From positions 62,001 through 126,000 of the forward strand of contig NZ_KZ983987.1 of the NCBI RefSeq assembly GCF_003569785.1: a stretch of 64,000 nucleotides of DNA, read 5' to 3'. Both the position numbers and the translations under genes were made by a program. The notes beneath the pieces are model-generated. The model had not been told where the DNA came from, ran no database searches, and saw nothing but the letters and a program-made list of their open reading frames with translations. The first letter of the stretch is position 1; each line of letters opens with the position of its first letter. Positions 36,891-45,819 of this stretch are shown here, piece by piece. Origin of the DNA: Leucobacter sp. wl10. GTDB lineage: Bacteria; Actinomycetota; Actinomycetes; Actinomycetales; Microbacteriaceae.

Positions 36891-37999
36891 GGCCGCAGCT
36901 CCTCGGCGCGACGGAGCGCCCGCTCGATCTCCGCAGGCCAGTCCGCAGCGCCACGACGGAACGGAGCGCTCGCGCGCTGCAACTGCGCGAACGCCTGCCA
37001 ACCGCGCAGCAGGTCGTCGTCGAGCCGTGCGCTTCCGGCGCGGTAGCCTTCGAGCATCGCGGCATCCCCGCCCGCAGCGAGGTAGGCGCCCAGATCGTGC
37101 TCGCGCGGTGCGGCGACCGCGCGGTCGAAGTCGATGATCCGCACCTCCGTGCCGTCGGTCAGCACCTGGTCGGCCGACCAGTCCCCGTGACAGAGCACTC
37201 GTGAGGCGACCGGAAGCCCGGACAGCCGCGCGGCCAGAGCGTGCGCTCGCCCGGCGAGCCGCGGGAGCACGGTCGCGATCGCCGCCGCAGAGGTGCGGGC
37301 GATCCCGGCCGCATCCAGCGTCGGGACGCCGAGCCGGTCGAACGGGGCTGCATGGATCGCGGCGAGGGCGCGACCGGCCCGCACCGCCTGCTCCGGTGCG
37401 TCGCGTCGGGCGAGGTCGCCGTCGCCCCACCAGGGGAAGGCCCACGCGTCCCTCTCGACGCGCACCGGCGCGAGCACCGGGTGCCCCTCGGCCGCCAGCG
37501 CCGCCGCCACCGCGTGACGCGCACCCCCGGGCGAGGTGAGCTTCAGCGCATGATCGGCCGTGCGCAGCACCAGGCGCCGATACGGGTTGTACCGGATCAC
37601 CTCGGCTCCGCCCAGGTGCGCGGCGGCGGAGCCGAAGACGCGGGTGATGGCCCCGGAGAGGAGCCGGTCGGTGTGGACGGGGCCGGCGAGCGCGCCGGAG
37701 GAGAGGCGCGTCGGCTCCGCGCCCGCCTGCCCTGCGCGGACGGCGACCTTGGCCGCGGTGGCGGTCTCCGCGTAGGCGGCGACCCAGAGCGGCCGGTCCG
37801 CGGCATCCCGCACGGCGGCGACGATCGAGGTGCCCGGTTTGTAGCGCAGCCATTCGATGGTCGTCGCGCGCCCCAGGGCGTCGGCGCGCCGCCGGTCATC
37901 GAGCACGAGCGGGAGATCGGGCAGGGCGGGGTCCCGCTCCGCGAGGGACTGGAGCGCGGTGCTCGCGGAGCGCGAGGCGCGGAGGGCGGATGCGGTCAT
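36887..37999 (-). CDS. APH-fold phosphotransferase (kinase 1 of the glycan locus)
   Basis: 370 residues. Lys153 (ALKLTSPG) probably binds ATP, HGDWSADQ (271-278) is the catalytic loop and Asp290 (RIIDFDRA) the metal ligand. Residues 1-130 form a separate N-terminal part without an obvious motif. Like its neighbour it has Gln at the loop Asn position. It overlaps the ABC exporter gene upstream and kinase 2 downstream by 4 bases each, so three proteins are translationally coupled. Low similarity between the two kinases suggests different substrates. Confidence 0.78.
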   Translation of the reverse strand: MTASALRASRSASTALQSLAERDPALPDLPLVLDDRRRADALGRATTIEWLRYKPGTSIVAAVRDAADRPLWVAAYAETATAAKVAVRAGQAGAEPTRLSSGALAGPVHTDRLLSGAITRVFGSAAAHLGGAEVIRYNPYRRLVLRTADHALKLTSPGGARHAVAAALAAEGHPVLAPVRVERDAWAFPWWGDGDLARRDAPEQAVRAGRALAAIHAAPFDRLGVPTLDAAGIARTSAAAIATVLPRLAGRAHALAARLSGLPVASRVLCHGDWSADQVLTDGTEVRIIDFDRAVAAPREHDLGAYLAAGGDAAMLEGYRAGSARLDDDLLRGWQAFAQLQRASAPFRRGAADWPAEIERALRRAEELRP

Positions 38000-39810
38000 G
38001 CCGGCATCCTCGGCTCCGGGGCTGCGGTCTGCACCCAGCGGGCCAGGCGGGAGGTGTCGTTGGCAAGCAGCACGTCGGGCGCGCCGTCCTCGACGATCCG
38101 CCCCCTCTCGATCCAGAGGACGCGATCGGCCGCGCGGATCGCGATCGGATCGTGCGTGATCGCGATCGTCGTCCGCCCGGCGGTCAGCTCGGCGACCGAG
38201 ACGGCGACCTGCTCCCGGGCGAGGGGGTCCAGTCCGGCGCCGGCCTCGTCCAGAACGACGATCGGCGCATCCCGCAGCAGTGCGCGCGCGATCGCGATCC
38301 GCTGGCGCTGCCCGCCCGAGAGCGTGCCGCCGCGGTCGCCGAGCAGGGTGTCGTACCCCTCGGGCAGCTCGCGGACGAAGCCGTCGGCGAGCGCGCGCCG
38401 CGCGGCCTCCTCCACCTCCTCGTCCGTCGCGTCGGGACGGCCGAGACGGATGTTCTCACGCACGGTCATGGCGAACAGCACCGATTCCTGCAGTACCACG
38501 GCGACGCTGGCGCGCACACTCGCCACGGTCGCATCGCGCAGGTCGACGCCATCGATGCTCACCCGTCCGCCGGTCGGGTCGGAGGTGCGGGTGAGCAGCC
38601 CGGTCAGGGTCGACTTGCCCGACCCGGAGGGTCCGACGATGCAGACCGAGCTCCCGGTCTCGACGTCGAGGTTCAGATTCCGGAACAGGGGGCGTCCGTG
38701 CCCGTCGTCCAGGTCGATCCTCTCGAAGCGGATGCGCCCGGCGACCCTCGTCAGTGCGATGGCGCCGGGTCGCTCGACGATCTCGATGCGTTCGTCGAGC
38801 AGATCGGCGATGCGCTCGCCCGAGGCGATGGCCCTGGCGATCCTGCCGGTGTACTTGGCGAGATCCTTCAGCGGACGCAGCGCGAGCTTGAGGTAGCTGG
38901 TGAAGACCACCAGATCCCCGGGGGTGAGCACCCCATCCACGACGCGCATCCCGCCGACGACGAGCACGACGGCGAGCCCGAACCCGACGACGACGTCGGT
39001 TGAGCGTTCGAGTGCCGCCGCGAGACGCCGGGAGGCGACGCCCTCGCCCAGGACGCGCTGGTTGCCGTCGTCGAACCTCCGCGCGAGGTGCGACTCCAGG
39101 CCGTAGGCGTGCACGACCCGGATGGCGCCGAACGTCTCGGTCGCGATGTTGGCCAGCGCGCCTTCGCTGCGGCGCATGCGCCGGGCCGCGGCGGCGATGC
39201 GCGGGGCGCCGACGCTGGAGATCAGCAGGTAGCAGGCTGCGGCGACGGCCACTACCGCTGCCAGCAGGAGATCCATGACGGACATCACCACCACGAGCAC
39301 CAGCAGGGTCAGAACGTTTCCGATCAGGGGGAGTCCCGCCGTCACGGCCGTTTCCTGCAGTCGGCTGATGTCGCCGACCAGCCGCTGCACGGTATCGCCG
39401 TGCCTGGCCGCGGAGTGATAGCGCATGCCGAGCGCCTGCAGGTGGTCGAACACGCGGGAGCGCACGCGGGTCGCGATCCTCGAGCCGGCCAGGGCCAGCG
39501 AGACCGTCGCGCCGTACTGGGCGACGGCCCGCAGCCCGACGATGCCGAGCAGGAGCAGCGCGCACGAGAGCAGCAGGCCGAGGCTCGCCTCCGGTCCGCC
39601 TGCGGCGGCCCCTCCCGTCGCCCCGAGGGAGACGCTCACCGCGTCGATGACGAACTTCACCGGCCACGGCTCCAGCACGCGCAGTGCGACCTCCGCGAGC
39701 AGCAGGACGAGCCCGGCGGCCATCGTGAGCCACTGGCCGCGCAGGTGCGGGCGGGCGATGGCCAGCGTGCGCCGCAGCCCGTTGCGGCTGGACTTCTGCC
39801 CGCGGCTCAT
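37996..39810 (-). CDS. ABC exporter, fused membrane and ATPase domains (MsbA/LipidA-type half transporter)
   Basis: 604 residues. Six membrane segments occupy about 25-320, followed by the ATPase: Walker A GPSGSGKST (393-401), signature LSGGQ (497-501), Walker B ending DE at 521-522. It would work as a homodimer. The ATG at 39810 is used because the open frame upstream belongs to an antisense-like extension through the next gene. Position between glycosyltransferases and kinases suggests it flips or exports the glycoconjugate made by this locus. Overlaps of 4 bases on both sides mark tight coupling. Confidence 0.9.
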   Translation of the reverse strand: MSRGQKSSRNGLRRTLAIARPHLRGQWLTMAAGLVLLLAEVALRVLEPWPVKFVIDAVSVSLGATGGAAAGGPEASLGLLLSCALLLLGIVGLRAVAQYGATVSLALAGSRIATRVRSRVFDHLQALGMRYHSAARHGDTVQRLVGDISRLQETAVTAGLPLIGNVLTLLVLVVVMSVMDLLLAAVVAVAAACYLLISSVGAPRIAAAARRMRRSEGALANIATETFGAIRVVHAYGLESHLARRFDDGNQRVLGEGVASRRLAAALERSTDVVVGFGLAVVLVVGGMRVVDGVLTPGDLVVFTSYLKLALRPLKDLAKYTGRIARAIASGERIADLLDERIEIVERPGAIALTRVAGRIRFERIDLDDGHGRPLFRNLNLDVETGSSVCIVGPSGSGKSTLTGLLTRTSDPTGGRVSIDGVDLRDATVASVRASVAVVLQESVLFAMTVRENIRLGRPDATDEEVEEAARRALADGFVRELPEGYDTLLGDRGGTLSGGQRQRIAIARALLRDAPIVVLDEAGAGLDPLAREQVAVSVAELTAGRTTIAITHDPIAIRAADRVLWIERGRIVEDGAPDVLLANDTSRLARWVQTAAPEPRMPA

Positions 39811-40943
39811 CCGATCGCTCCTTCCCGGCGGCGCACGGGGGCGCGTCCGGTCGCCGGGGTCGAGGCGAGGATGCCGTCCAGGGTGCGATCCCAGTCGTGC
39901 CGCGCCAGGGCCTGCGCACGCGCGGCGGCTCCCAGCGCGCGGGTACGTGGCCGGTCGTCCCGCAGGCGGATCAGGGCGTCCCGGAGCGCTTCCGCATCCC
40001 CGGGAGGAACGAGCATCCCGGTGCGGCCGTCTTCGAGGATCGAGGGCAGCTGCCCGATGTCGGAGCCGATGACCGCGAGCCCGGCGGCGAGATACTCGTA
40101 GGCCTTCAGAGGGGAGAAGTAGTCGCCCGCATCGGCGGGGTAGGGAGCCAGTCCCACGTGCATCCCGGCCAGCGCGGTCGGCACGGCCGCGTGCGGCACG
40201 GCGGCGAGCCAGCGCACCGGCGCGCCGCGTTCGAGGGCGCGTCGTTGCAGGGCGTCGCGCTCCGGGCCGTCCCCGAGCACGGTCAGCTCGACGCCGTCCA
40301 GCCCAGAGGCGGCATCGATGGCGACCTCGACGCCGTGCCACGGCTTGAGGGAGCCGAGGAACACCGCCTGCAGCGAGCCATCGCCGATCGTAGCGGGCGC
40401 GAAGGCGCGCGTGTCCACCCCGTTGGGCGCGATGACGGCGCGCGCGGCGCCGTGCTCCCGCACCCAGGCCGCCACCGGTGCGGAGACGGCCGCGACGACG
40501 GATGCCGCGCCGAACAGCCGACGCGTGGCATCCTCCGCGCCGACGGCGTCTACGAGGCGACGATGCGCGCGCTGCTCCTCGATGAGCGGGGCGTTGACCT
40601 CGACGACGGAGGGAGCGCCGGTTCGCGCCGCCGCGTCCGAGAACAGCGCGTACCGCTCGTACACCAGGTCGCACCCGTCGTCTCCGGCGCGCGCGGCGAG
40701 TTCCGCCGCCGCGGCGGCGACCTCCTGTTCGCGCAGGGCGGGGTCGCCCTGCGCGATGGGCCGGGTGACGATGCGCGCGTCTCCGAGGGCGTCCGGCGCC
40801 ACATCTCCGGTGCGCGTGCAGTACACGGTCACGGTGTCGCCGCGGCGGCGGAACGCGCGCACGATCTGCTGGACGTGGATCGCGGCGCCCTTGGTGCCCC
40901 GCACCGGGACACCGGGGTCGAGGCAGAGGTAGGCGACGCGCAT
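39807..40943 (-). CDS. glycosyltransferase family 4 protein
   Basis: 378 residues, GT-B fold. The N-terminus MRVAYLCLDPGVPVRGTKG holds the first beta strand and glycine loop; the C-terminal donor site includes SPLKAYEYLAAGLAVIGSD, with the Glu of the retaining EX7E motif region. It is the third gene of the operon and overlaps the ABC gene by 4 bases. It is cytoplasmic, with no membrane segment. Donor and acceptor are unknown. Confidence 0.87.
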   Translation of the reverse strand: MRVAYLCLDPGVPVRGTKGAAIHVQQIVRAFRRRGDTVTVYCTRTGDVAPDALGDARIVTRPIAQGDPALREQEVAAAAAELAARAGDDGCDLVYERYALFSDAAARTGAPSVVEVNAPLIEEQRAHRRLVDAVGAEDATRRLFGAASVVAAVSAPVAAWVREHGAARAVIAPNGVDTRAFAPATIGDGSLQAVFLGSLKPWHGVEVAIDAASGLDGVELTVLGDGPERDALQRRALERGAPVRWLAAVPHAAVPTALAGMHVGLAPYPADAGDYFSPLKAYEYLAAGLAVIGSDIGQLPSILEDGRTGMLVPPGDAEALRDALIRLRDDRPRTRALGAAARAQALARHDWDRTLDGILASTPATGRAPVRRREGAIG

Positions 40944-42190
40944 CAGACCGTCTCCGCTTCTGCGGGGCGCGTGACACCGCGCGCCCCCAGTCGCCGGTGC
41001 TGCGCCGCCGTGGCGCGCACATCGTGCGCGTGCTCGATCAGCGCCCGGGCCGAACGGCTGAGCGCGATCCGGTCGATCTCGTCCCCGGCGAAGGCGCGTA
41101 TCGCCTCTGCGAGCCCCGCGGCATCGCCCGGTTCGCAGAGGATGCCGGTGACGCCGTCGATCACGGCTTCGGGGATCCCGGTGACCCGGGTGGCGATGCA
41201 GGGCACGCCGGACGCCATTGCCTCCAGGAGCACGGTCGGCAGACCGTCCGCGTTGCCGTCCTCGCCGATGACGCAGGGAGCCGCGAACACGTCGGCGTCG
41301 CGCAGCAGGGCGGCGATCTCGTCCTGGTTGAGCGGTCCGGGCATCCTGACGACCGCGTCGAGCCCCAGTGCGCGCACCCGTCCGGCGAGGTGCGCGTCGA
41401 GCTCCCCGCCGCCGGCGATGGTCACCCGGACGGGGTGCTCCTCGTGCGCCGCGGCCACCGCGTCGAGCAGCACCCCGAAGCCCTTCTTCTCCACGAGGCG
41501 TCCGACCGCGACGATGTGCAGCGGGCGTCGCGGGGGAGCGGGGTCGCGGTACGGGAAGCGGTCGAGCTCGATCGCGTTCGGCACGACCTGGATGCGCTCG
41601 GCGTGCTCCGGCGCGAGAGCCCGCAAGCGGCGCGCGTTGAACTCGCTGACAGTGGCGACGTAGGCGGCGTCGGCGATCTTCCGCCGCAGCAGGTCCGGGT
41701 CGACGCTGGAGTGATAGATGTCCTTCGCATGAGCCGTGAACGAATACGGAACGCCGACGATCTTCGCCGCCAGGCGGGCCGCGCTCGCAGGGGCGCTCGC
41801 GAAGTGCGCGTGCAGGCGGGTGAGCCCGCGCCGCACGGTGTGCGCGGCCAGGGCCACCGCGGCGACGGCCTCCTCGACGTCCGCCGCGAGCAGCTCGGGG
41901 AGTACACGGCCGAGCTCGGGGGTGATCCCGGTGCCGACTGCGGCGTCGCGCAGCGTTTCCCAGAGCGTAAGCGCCGTCGAGGGCCGCGGAAGGTAGGTCA
42001 CCGGCGCGGCGACGCGCGCGAGCTCGGCGTGGAACCGGGGATCGCCGGAGGGGCGCAGTGCAATGATCTCGATGTCCTCGCCCAGCGCTTCCCGCGCCAG
42101 GATCTCGGAGACGATGAACGTCTCCGAGAAGCGCGGGTAGACCTTCACGACGTACCCGATCCGCTCTGCGGGGTGGATCTCAGACGGCAA
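40943..42190 (-). CDS. glycosyltransferase family 4 protein
   Basis: 415 residues, GT-B fold. It begins with IGYVVKVYPRFSETFIVSEI, common in exopolysaccharide transferases, and has ARLAAKIVGVPYSFTAHAKD in the acceptor half. VGRLVEKKGF and EDGNADGLPTVLLEAMASGV form the nucleotide-sugar site with an EX7E-like pair of Glu. It overlaps the GT28-like gene by 11 bases and shares one base with the next gene. It differs clearly from the other GT4 in the operon, so each probably adds a different sugar. Confidence 0.88.
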   Translation of the reverse strand: MPSEIHPAERIGYVVKVYPRFSETFIVSEILAREALGEDIEIIALRPSGDPRFHAELARVAAPVTYLPRPSTALTLWETLRDAAVGTGITPELGRVLPELLAADVEEAVAAVALAAHTVRRGLTRLHAHFASAPASAARLAAKIVGVPYSFTAHAKDIYHSSVDPDLLRRKIADAAYVATVSEFNARRLRALAPEHAERIQVVPNAIELDRFPYRDPAPPRRPLHIVAVGRLVEKKGFGVLLDAVAAAHEEHPVRVTIAGGGELDAHLAGRVRALGLDAVVRMPGPLNQDEIAALLRDADVFAAPCVIGEDGNADGLPTVLLEAMASGVPCIATRVTGIPEAVIDGVTGILCEPGDAAGLAEAIRAFAGDEIDRIALSRSARALIEHAHDVRATAAQHRRLGARGVTRPAEAETV

Positions 42191-43352
42191 CGCGATCGCC
42201 TCCCGCCACGCGCTCGATCCGACCGGTCAGGAGCTCGGCGGCGAGTACGGGGATGCGGGCGAGACCGTCGAGGGCGAGCCCCGTGCGCGCCGTGCGCCGT
42301 CCCGCGTTCTGCGCGAACCAGTCGCCGATCTCCTCGGGGCCGGTCTGCCAGGGGGAGAGCGCCTCGATCGCGCCGATGCGCGCGAGCGCCCCGGCGCGGA
42401 TCCGCTGCTCGTCCCGGCGCTGCACGCGCGGCGCCACCAGCGCCGGCGTGGTCGTGCTCATCACCTCGCAGATCGTGTTGTACCCGGCCATGCAGACCAC
42501 GGCCTCGGCGGTGCGCATCAGCGGAAGCACGTCGGGCACACGCCGGACGACCTCCGTTCCCGGGCGTGCGGCGCCGATCACGCGTAGCCGGTCTTCGTCC
42601 GGCATCTGAGGCCCGGTGACGACGAGATGGCGGATCCCGTCCGGCACCGCTGCGGCGGCTGCCGCTGCGGCGAGCTCGACTCCGTCCACGCCGCCGCCGA
42701 CCGTGGTCAGCACGAACGGCCGCTCGATGCCGTGCCGGTGCCCGGCGATGCGCCCGTGCGCCAGGTACCCCGTGTGCGAGACGAGGTCGTGCAGGTCCGC
42801 CGGCAGTTCGCCGGCGACCGTGAGATCGTGCGCGCGAGGGTCGCCGTAGGCCCAGATCGCATCTAGCACCGACCGCAGCGCCGATCCGCCGCCGATCGCC
42901 CGCCACTCCGCGGCGGCGGCCGGTGCGGCATCCAGCACATCGCGCAGCCCGAGCACGATGCGGCAGTCCGGCTGCTCGACGCGCAGCGACCGCAGGGCGC
43001 TTTCGAGCTCCCGCCCCACCCCGAATGGGTGCCGATCGACCACGACGAGATCCGGACAGAAGCGCCGCACCGCCGCGCGGAACACCGCCCCGCGCAGTGC
43101 CGTCGCTGTATCCAGCCCGATGTCGAGCGCGCGGGAGCCGTAGCCGTCCCGGGCGTGCTGCACGCCGGGCAGGATCAGCCAGTCCCAGCCCTCCGGCGCT
43201 GCGAAGCGCGTGGCCTCGGGGCGTCCCGCCACGAGCAGGCCGGTCACCGGCTCGTTCAATCCTGCGGCGAGGGCGTGCGCGATGGCGAGATTGCGTCGGA
43301 TGTGCCCGAGCCCCGCCGAGTCGTGCGAGTACAACACGATCTTCACGGTCAT
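42180..43352 (-). CDS. MurG/GT28-like glycosyltransferase
   Basis: 390 residues. VLYSHDSAGLGHIRRNLAIA at the N-terminus is the glycine-rich acceptor loop of GT28-type enzymes. VLTTVGGGVDG and MAGYNTICEVMSTTTPAL form the donor domain. The ATG at 43352 has GAAGGAACG upstream; the in-frame ATG at 43391 would add 13 poor residues. It is the first gene of the six- or seven-gene glycan operon, whose promoter should lie within 43353-43476. Confidence 0.83.
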   Translation of the reverse strand: MTVKIVLYSHDSAGLGHIRRNLAIAHALAAGLNEPVTGLLVAGRPEATRFAAPEGWDWLILPGVQHARDGYGSRALDIGLDTATALRGAVFRAAVRRFCPDLVVVDRHPFGVGRELESALRSLRVEQPDCRIVLGLRDVLDAAPAAAAEWRAIGGGSALRSVLDAIWAYGDPRAHDLTVAGELPADLHDLVSHTGYLAHGRIAGHRHGIERPFVLTTVGGGVDGVELAAAAAAAAVPDGIRHLVVTGPQMPDEDRLRVIGAARPGTEVVRRVPDVLPLMRTAEAVVCMAGYNTICEVMSTTTPALVAPRVQRRDEQRIRAGALARIGAIEALSPWQTGPEEIGDWFAQNAGRRTARTGLALDGLARIPVLAAELLTGRIERVAGGDRVAV

Positions 43353-43369
43353 CTTCGCGTTCCTTCCGT

Positions 43370-43386
43370 GTCGCACGGCGTGCGAC
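43370..43386. promoter_or_regulatory. palindrome just upstream of the glycan operon
   Basis: GTCGCACG and CGTGCGAC are perfect inverted repeats around one base, 18 bases before the start of the GT28-like gene. It may be an operator or a 5' stem that affects translation. No clear promoter boxes accompany it. Confidence 0.4.
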
Positions 43387-43430
43387 CTCACAGAGGAAAC
43401 GATTCCAGTCGGCGAGGAAACTGCGGTGAG

Positions 43431-43458
43431 GCCTGGATGAGAGCACTCTCATCCAGGC
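43431..43458 (-). terminator. perfect palindrome after the response-regulator gene
   Basis: GCCTGGATGAGAG and CTCTCATCCAGGC are 13-base inverted repeats separated by two bases, 19 bases past the regulator's stop. It fits a terminator for the two-component genes. Because it also lies upstream of the glycan operon, and OmpR-type regulators often bind CTCA-like repeats, it might instead be an operator. Confidence 0.55.
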
Positions 43459-43476
43459 GGACGCGGCATCCGGTGC

Positions 43477-44139
43477 TCAGCCCGCCAACCGGTATCCCAC
43501 GCCGCGCACGGTCTCGATGCGCTCCTCGCCGAGCTTGCCGCGCAGGTAGCGCACGTAGACGTCGACGATGTTCGAGCCGGGGTCGAAACCGTAACCCCAC
43601 ACGCTGTTGAGGAGCTGCTCCCTGCTGAGCACCTGGTCGGGGTGGCGGAGGAACTCCTCGGCCAGCGCGTACTCCCTGGCGGAGAGGTCGACCTCCCTGC
43701 CGTCCACGCGGGCGCGGCGGGTGCGCACATCGAGGCTGACGCCGCCGAACGACGGTGTCGCCGTCTCCTGCGGTCGGGCGGAATCCCGCAGGCGCGCTCG
43801 CACCCGGGCCAGGAGCTCTTCGAAGCGGAACGGCTTGACCAGGTAGTCGTCGGCGCCGCCGTCGAGCCCTCGAACGGTGTCCTCCAGCGACCCCTGCGCG
43901 GTGAGCATGATCACCGCAACGCCGTCGCCCGTGCCGCGCAGCACCTCCAGCACCTCGAACCCGTTCATCCCGGGAAGGCCCACGTCGAGGATCACGAGAT
44001 CGAAATCGGACGCCTGAAGGGCGGCCAGCGCGTCTTCTCCGCTGCCGGTGATGTCGACGGCGTGGCCGGCCGCACGCAGGCCCTTGCCCACGAAGGTCGC
44101 GATGCGCTCCTCGTCCTCGACGATCAGGATCCTGCTCAT
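43477..44139 (-). CDS. OmpR-family response regulator
   Basis: 220 residues. The receiver domain begins MSRILIVEDEERI, with the phosphorylated Asp52 (LVILDVGLPG) and Lys near 102 (YLVKPF). The C-terminal winged helix ends SNIVDVYVRYLRGKLG and TVRGVGYRL. The ATG at 44139 overlaps the kinase gene by 4 bases. Location directly upstream of the glycan operon on the same strand makes that operon a plausible target. Confidence 0.93.
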   Translation of the reverse strand: MSRILIVEDEERIATFVGKGLRAAGHAVDITGSGEDALAALQASDFDLVILDVGLPGMNGFEVLEVLRGTGDGVAVIMLTAQGSLEDTVRGLDGGADDYLVKPFRFEELLARVRARLRDSARPQETATPSFGGVSLDVRTRRARVDGREVDLSAREYALAEEFLRHPDQVLSREQLLNSVWGYGFDPGSNIVDVYVRYLRGKLGEERIETVRGVGYRLAG

Positions 44140-45638
44140 GTCGACTCTCCATCCGTGTCTTCGTCGTCGCCCGCCTCTTCGGGGGCGGGGGCGGTCCGTC
44201 GTGGCAGGACCATCGTGAAGGTCGAGCCCCGGCCCTCGGCGCTGTCGAGCTCGATGCGTCCGCCGTGCGCGCTCACGAGCGCCTGCACGATGGAGAGCCC
44301 GAGGCCCGACCCGGCGGTTCCGCGGCTCGTCTCGGCGCGCCCGAAACGCTCGAAGATCCGCTTCTGCGCGGCCTCCGGGATTCCGGGACCGGAGTCTGCG
44401 ACCCAGCAGCGCAGCTCCTCCGCAGCGACGGCGCTGCCGATCTCGATGTCCGTGCCGGTCGGGGCGTACTTCGCCGCGTTGTCGGCCAGCTGCAGCCACG
44501 CCTGCGTGATCTGCGACGGGTCGATCGCGGCTTCGGCGTCGGCGATGTCCCCGAGCCGCCAGCGGTGCTCGCCGATGACACGCACCTTCTCGAAGACGTC
44601 GCGGGTGAGGTGCCCGATGTCGACCGTGCGCGGGCGGTGCGCGGCGCGGCGCTCGGCGTCGGCGAGGTGGGCGATCTGGGCGATGAGGCCGGCCATCCGG
44701 TCCAGCTCGTCCATGATCACCGCGCGAGTCTGGGCGACATCGGCGGAGTCCTCCGGATCGGTGAGCTCGAGGTGACCCCGGATGATCGTGATCGGCGTAG
44801 CCAGCTCATGGCGGACGTCGTTGAGGACGCGGCGCTGGCCGACGAAAGACTCCTCCAGCCGGGCGATCATGGCGTTGATGGTCTCGGTCAGCTCGGAGAC
44901 GTCGTCGTTGCCGGTGACCGGGATGCGCTCGTCGAGGTCGCCGGCGGTGATGCGCGCGGCGGTGCGGCGCAGATCGCGAAGCGGATGCAGCAGCCTGCCG
45001 GAGACGAACCACGCGACCAGGGCGACCACGAGCACGACGGCCGATGCGACCCACGCGTATGCCGTCGCCGTCGAACGGAGGTCGTCCAGGCGCGCGGGCA
45101 CATCGATCGCCGAGACGTACACGCCGGTCGATGAGGAGCCGTCCACCGCGATCGGCACCGCGAGGTAGCGGATCTCCCGACCGTGCACGGTCGCCGTGTC
45201 CAGCACGGTCGCACCGTCGGCGGTGGCCGCTTCCACCTCCCTGAGGAGGTCGCGGGAGTCGAGCTGCAGCGGCGTCGCGAACCCGGGAATGTACCGCGCC
45301 GTACCGTCGACGATGCCCAGCGTTCCGCCTCCGACCGGGGGGACGATGGTCCGCACGGCCTCGTACACGATCTCCTCCGTCGTGCCGAACGAGGTCGCCT
45401 CAGTGGTCGTCGCCTCCGGTCCGCTCGCATCGGGTGAGGCGGCATCCGTGCCGAGCACCAGCGCACGGACGGCGGAGTACTCCTGACGCAGCTCTTCGTC
45501 GATCGCGGCCATCACCCATCCGCGCTGCAGCAGGAGCGCGATCCCGCCGGCTGCGGTCAGGCCGAGCACGGTGACCGTGAGAATCGCCGCGAGGATGCGC
45601 ACTCGCACCGAATAGGTGCGCCGTCGCCCGACCGGCAT
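44136..45638 (-). CDS. sensor histidine kinase
   Basis: 500 residues. Two membrane segments (about 13-36 and 195-213) enclose an extracellular sensor of about 150 residues, followed by HAMP (about 214-266), the phosphorylated His277 in NDVRHELATP, the N-box with Asn387 (LADNAAKYAP) and the GSGLGLSIV G-box. The start codon ATG at 45638 lies in front of a long upstream spacer. It partners the response regulator with which it overlaps. The ligand is unknown; an envelope signal is likely given the outward sensor. Confidence 0.93.
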   Translation of the reverse strand: MPVGRRRTYSVRVRILAAILTVTVLGLTAAGGIALLLQRGWVMAAIDEELRQEYSAVRALVLGTDAASPDASGPEATTTEATSFGTTEEIVYEAVRTIVPPVGGGTLGIVDGTARYIPGFATPLQLDSRDLLREVEAATADGATVLDTATVHGREIRYLAVPIAVDGSSSTGVYVSAIDVPARLDDLRSTATAYAWVASAVVLVVALVAWFVSGRLLHPLRDLRRTAARITAGDLDERIPVTGNDDVSELTETINAMIARLEESFVGQRRVLNDVRHELATPITIIRGHLELTDPEDSADVAQTRAVIMDELDRMAGLIAQIAHLADAERRAAHRPRTVDIGHLTRDVFEKVRVIGEHRWRLGDIADAEAAIDPSQITQAWLQLADNAAKYAPTGTDIEIGSAVAAEELRCWVADSGPGIPEAAQKRIFERFGRAETSRGTAGSGLGLSIVQALVSAHGGRIELDSAEGRGSTFTMVLPRRTAPAPEEAGDDEDTDGEST

Positions 45639-45730
45639 CCGATCTCCTCACCTCGCGCTGCGCGCCCGATTCTCGCGCTGCTTCAGCCTAGCGAGCGGGA
45701 GAAGCGCGTCCGGGATCGCGCAGAGGTCGA

Positions 45731-45748
45731 TCATGAGAATAACCTGAA
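45731..45748 (-). promoter_or_regulatory. candidate regulator-binding repeat upstream of the sensor kinase
   Basis: Read on the minus strand, TTCAGGTTATTCTCATGA holds two TCA half-sites in the same orientation, the only AT-rich patch in the 45639-45819 spacer. This fits autoregulation by an OmpR-type protein, but the match to any known box is loose. Confidence 0.3.
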
Positions 45749-45819
45749 TGGCTGTGCGTCTGCCGACCCCCTCTGCCGACCCCGCCGTCGCGGATCGCGC
45801 GAGAGCTCGACGCGTTCGC

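Noticed and set aside
35838-37853. A 671-residue fused protein in place of a 350-residue kinase
   Set aside because: The first 320 residues are an out-of-frame reading of the neighbouring kinase gene; the ATG at 36890 with a 4-base overlap is the natural start.
35838-37999. Aminoglycoside resistance genes
   Set aside because: The APH fold is shared by many small-molecule kinases; the loop Gln and the glycosyltransferase/exporter context point to sugars.
37996-41022. A 1008-residue ABC protein
   Set aside because: The first 400 residues read the glycosyltransferase gene out of frame and are Arg/Gly-rich; the real membrane domain begins after the ATG at 39810.
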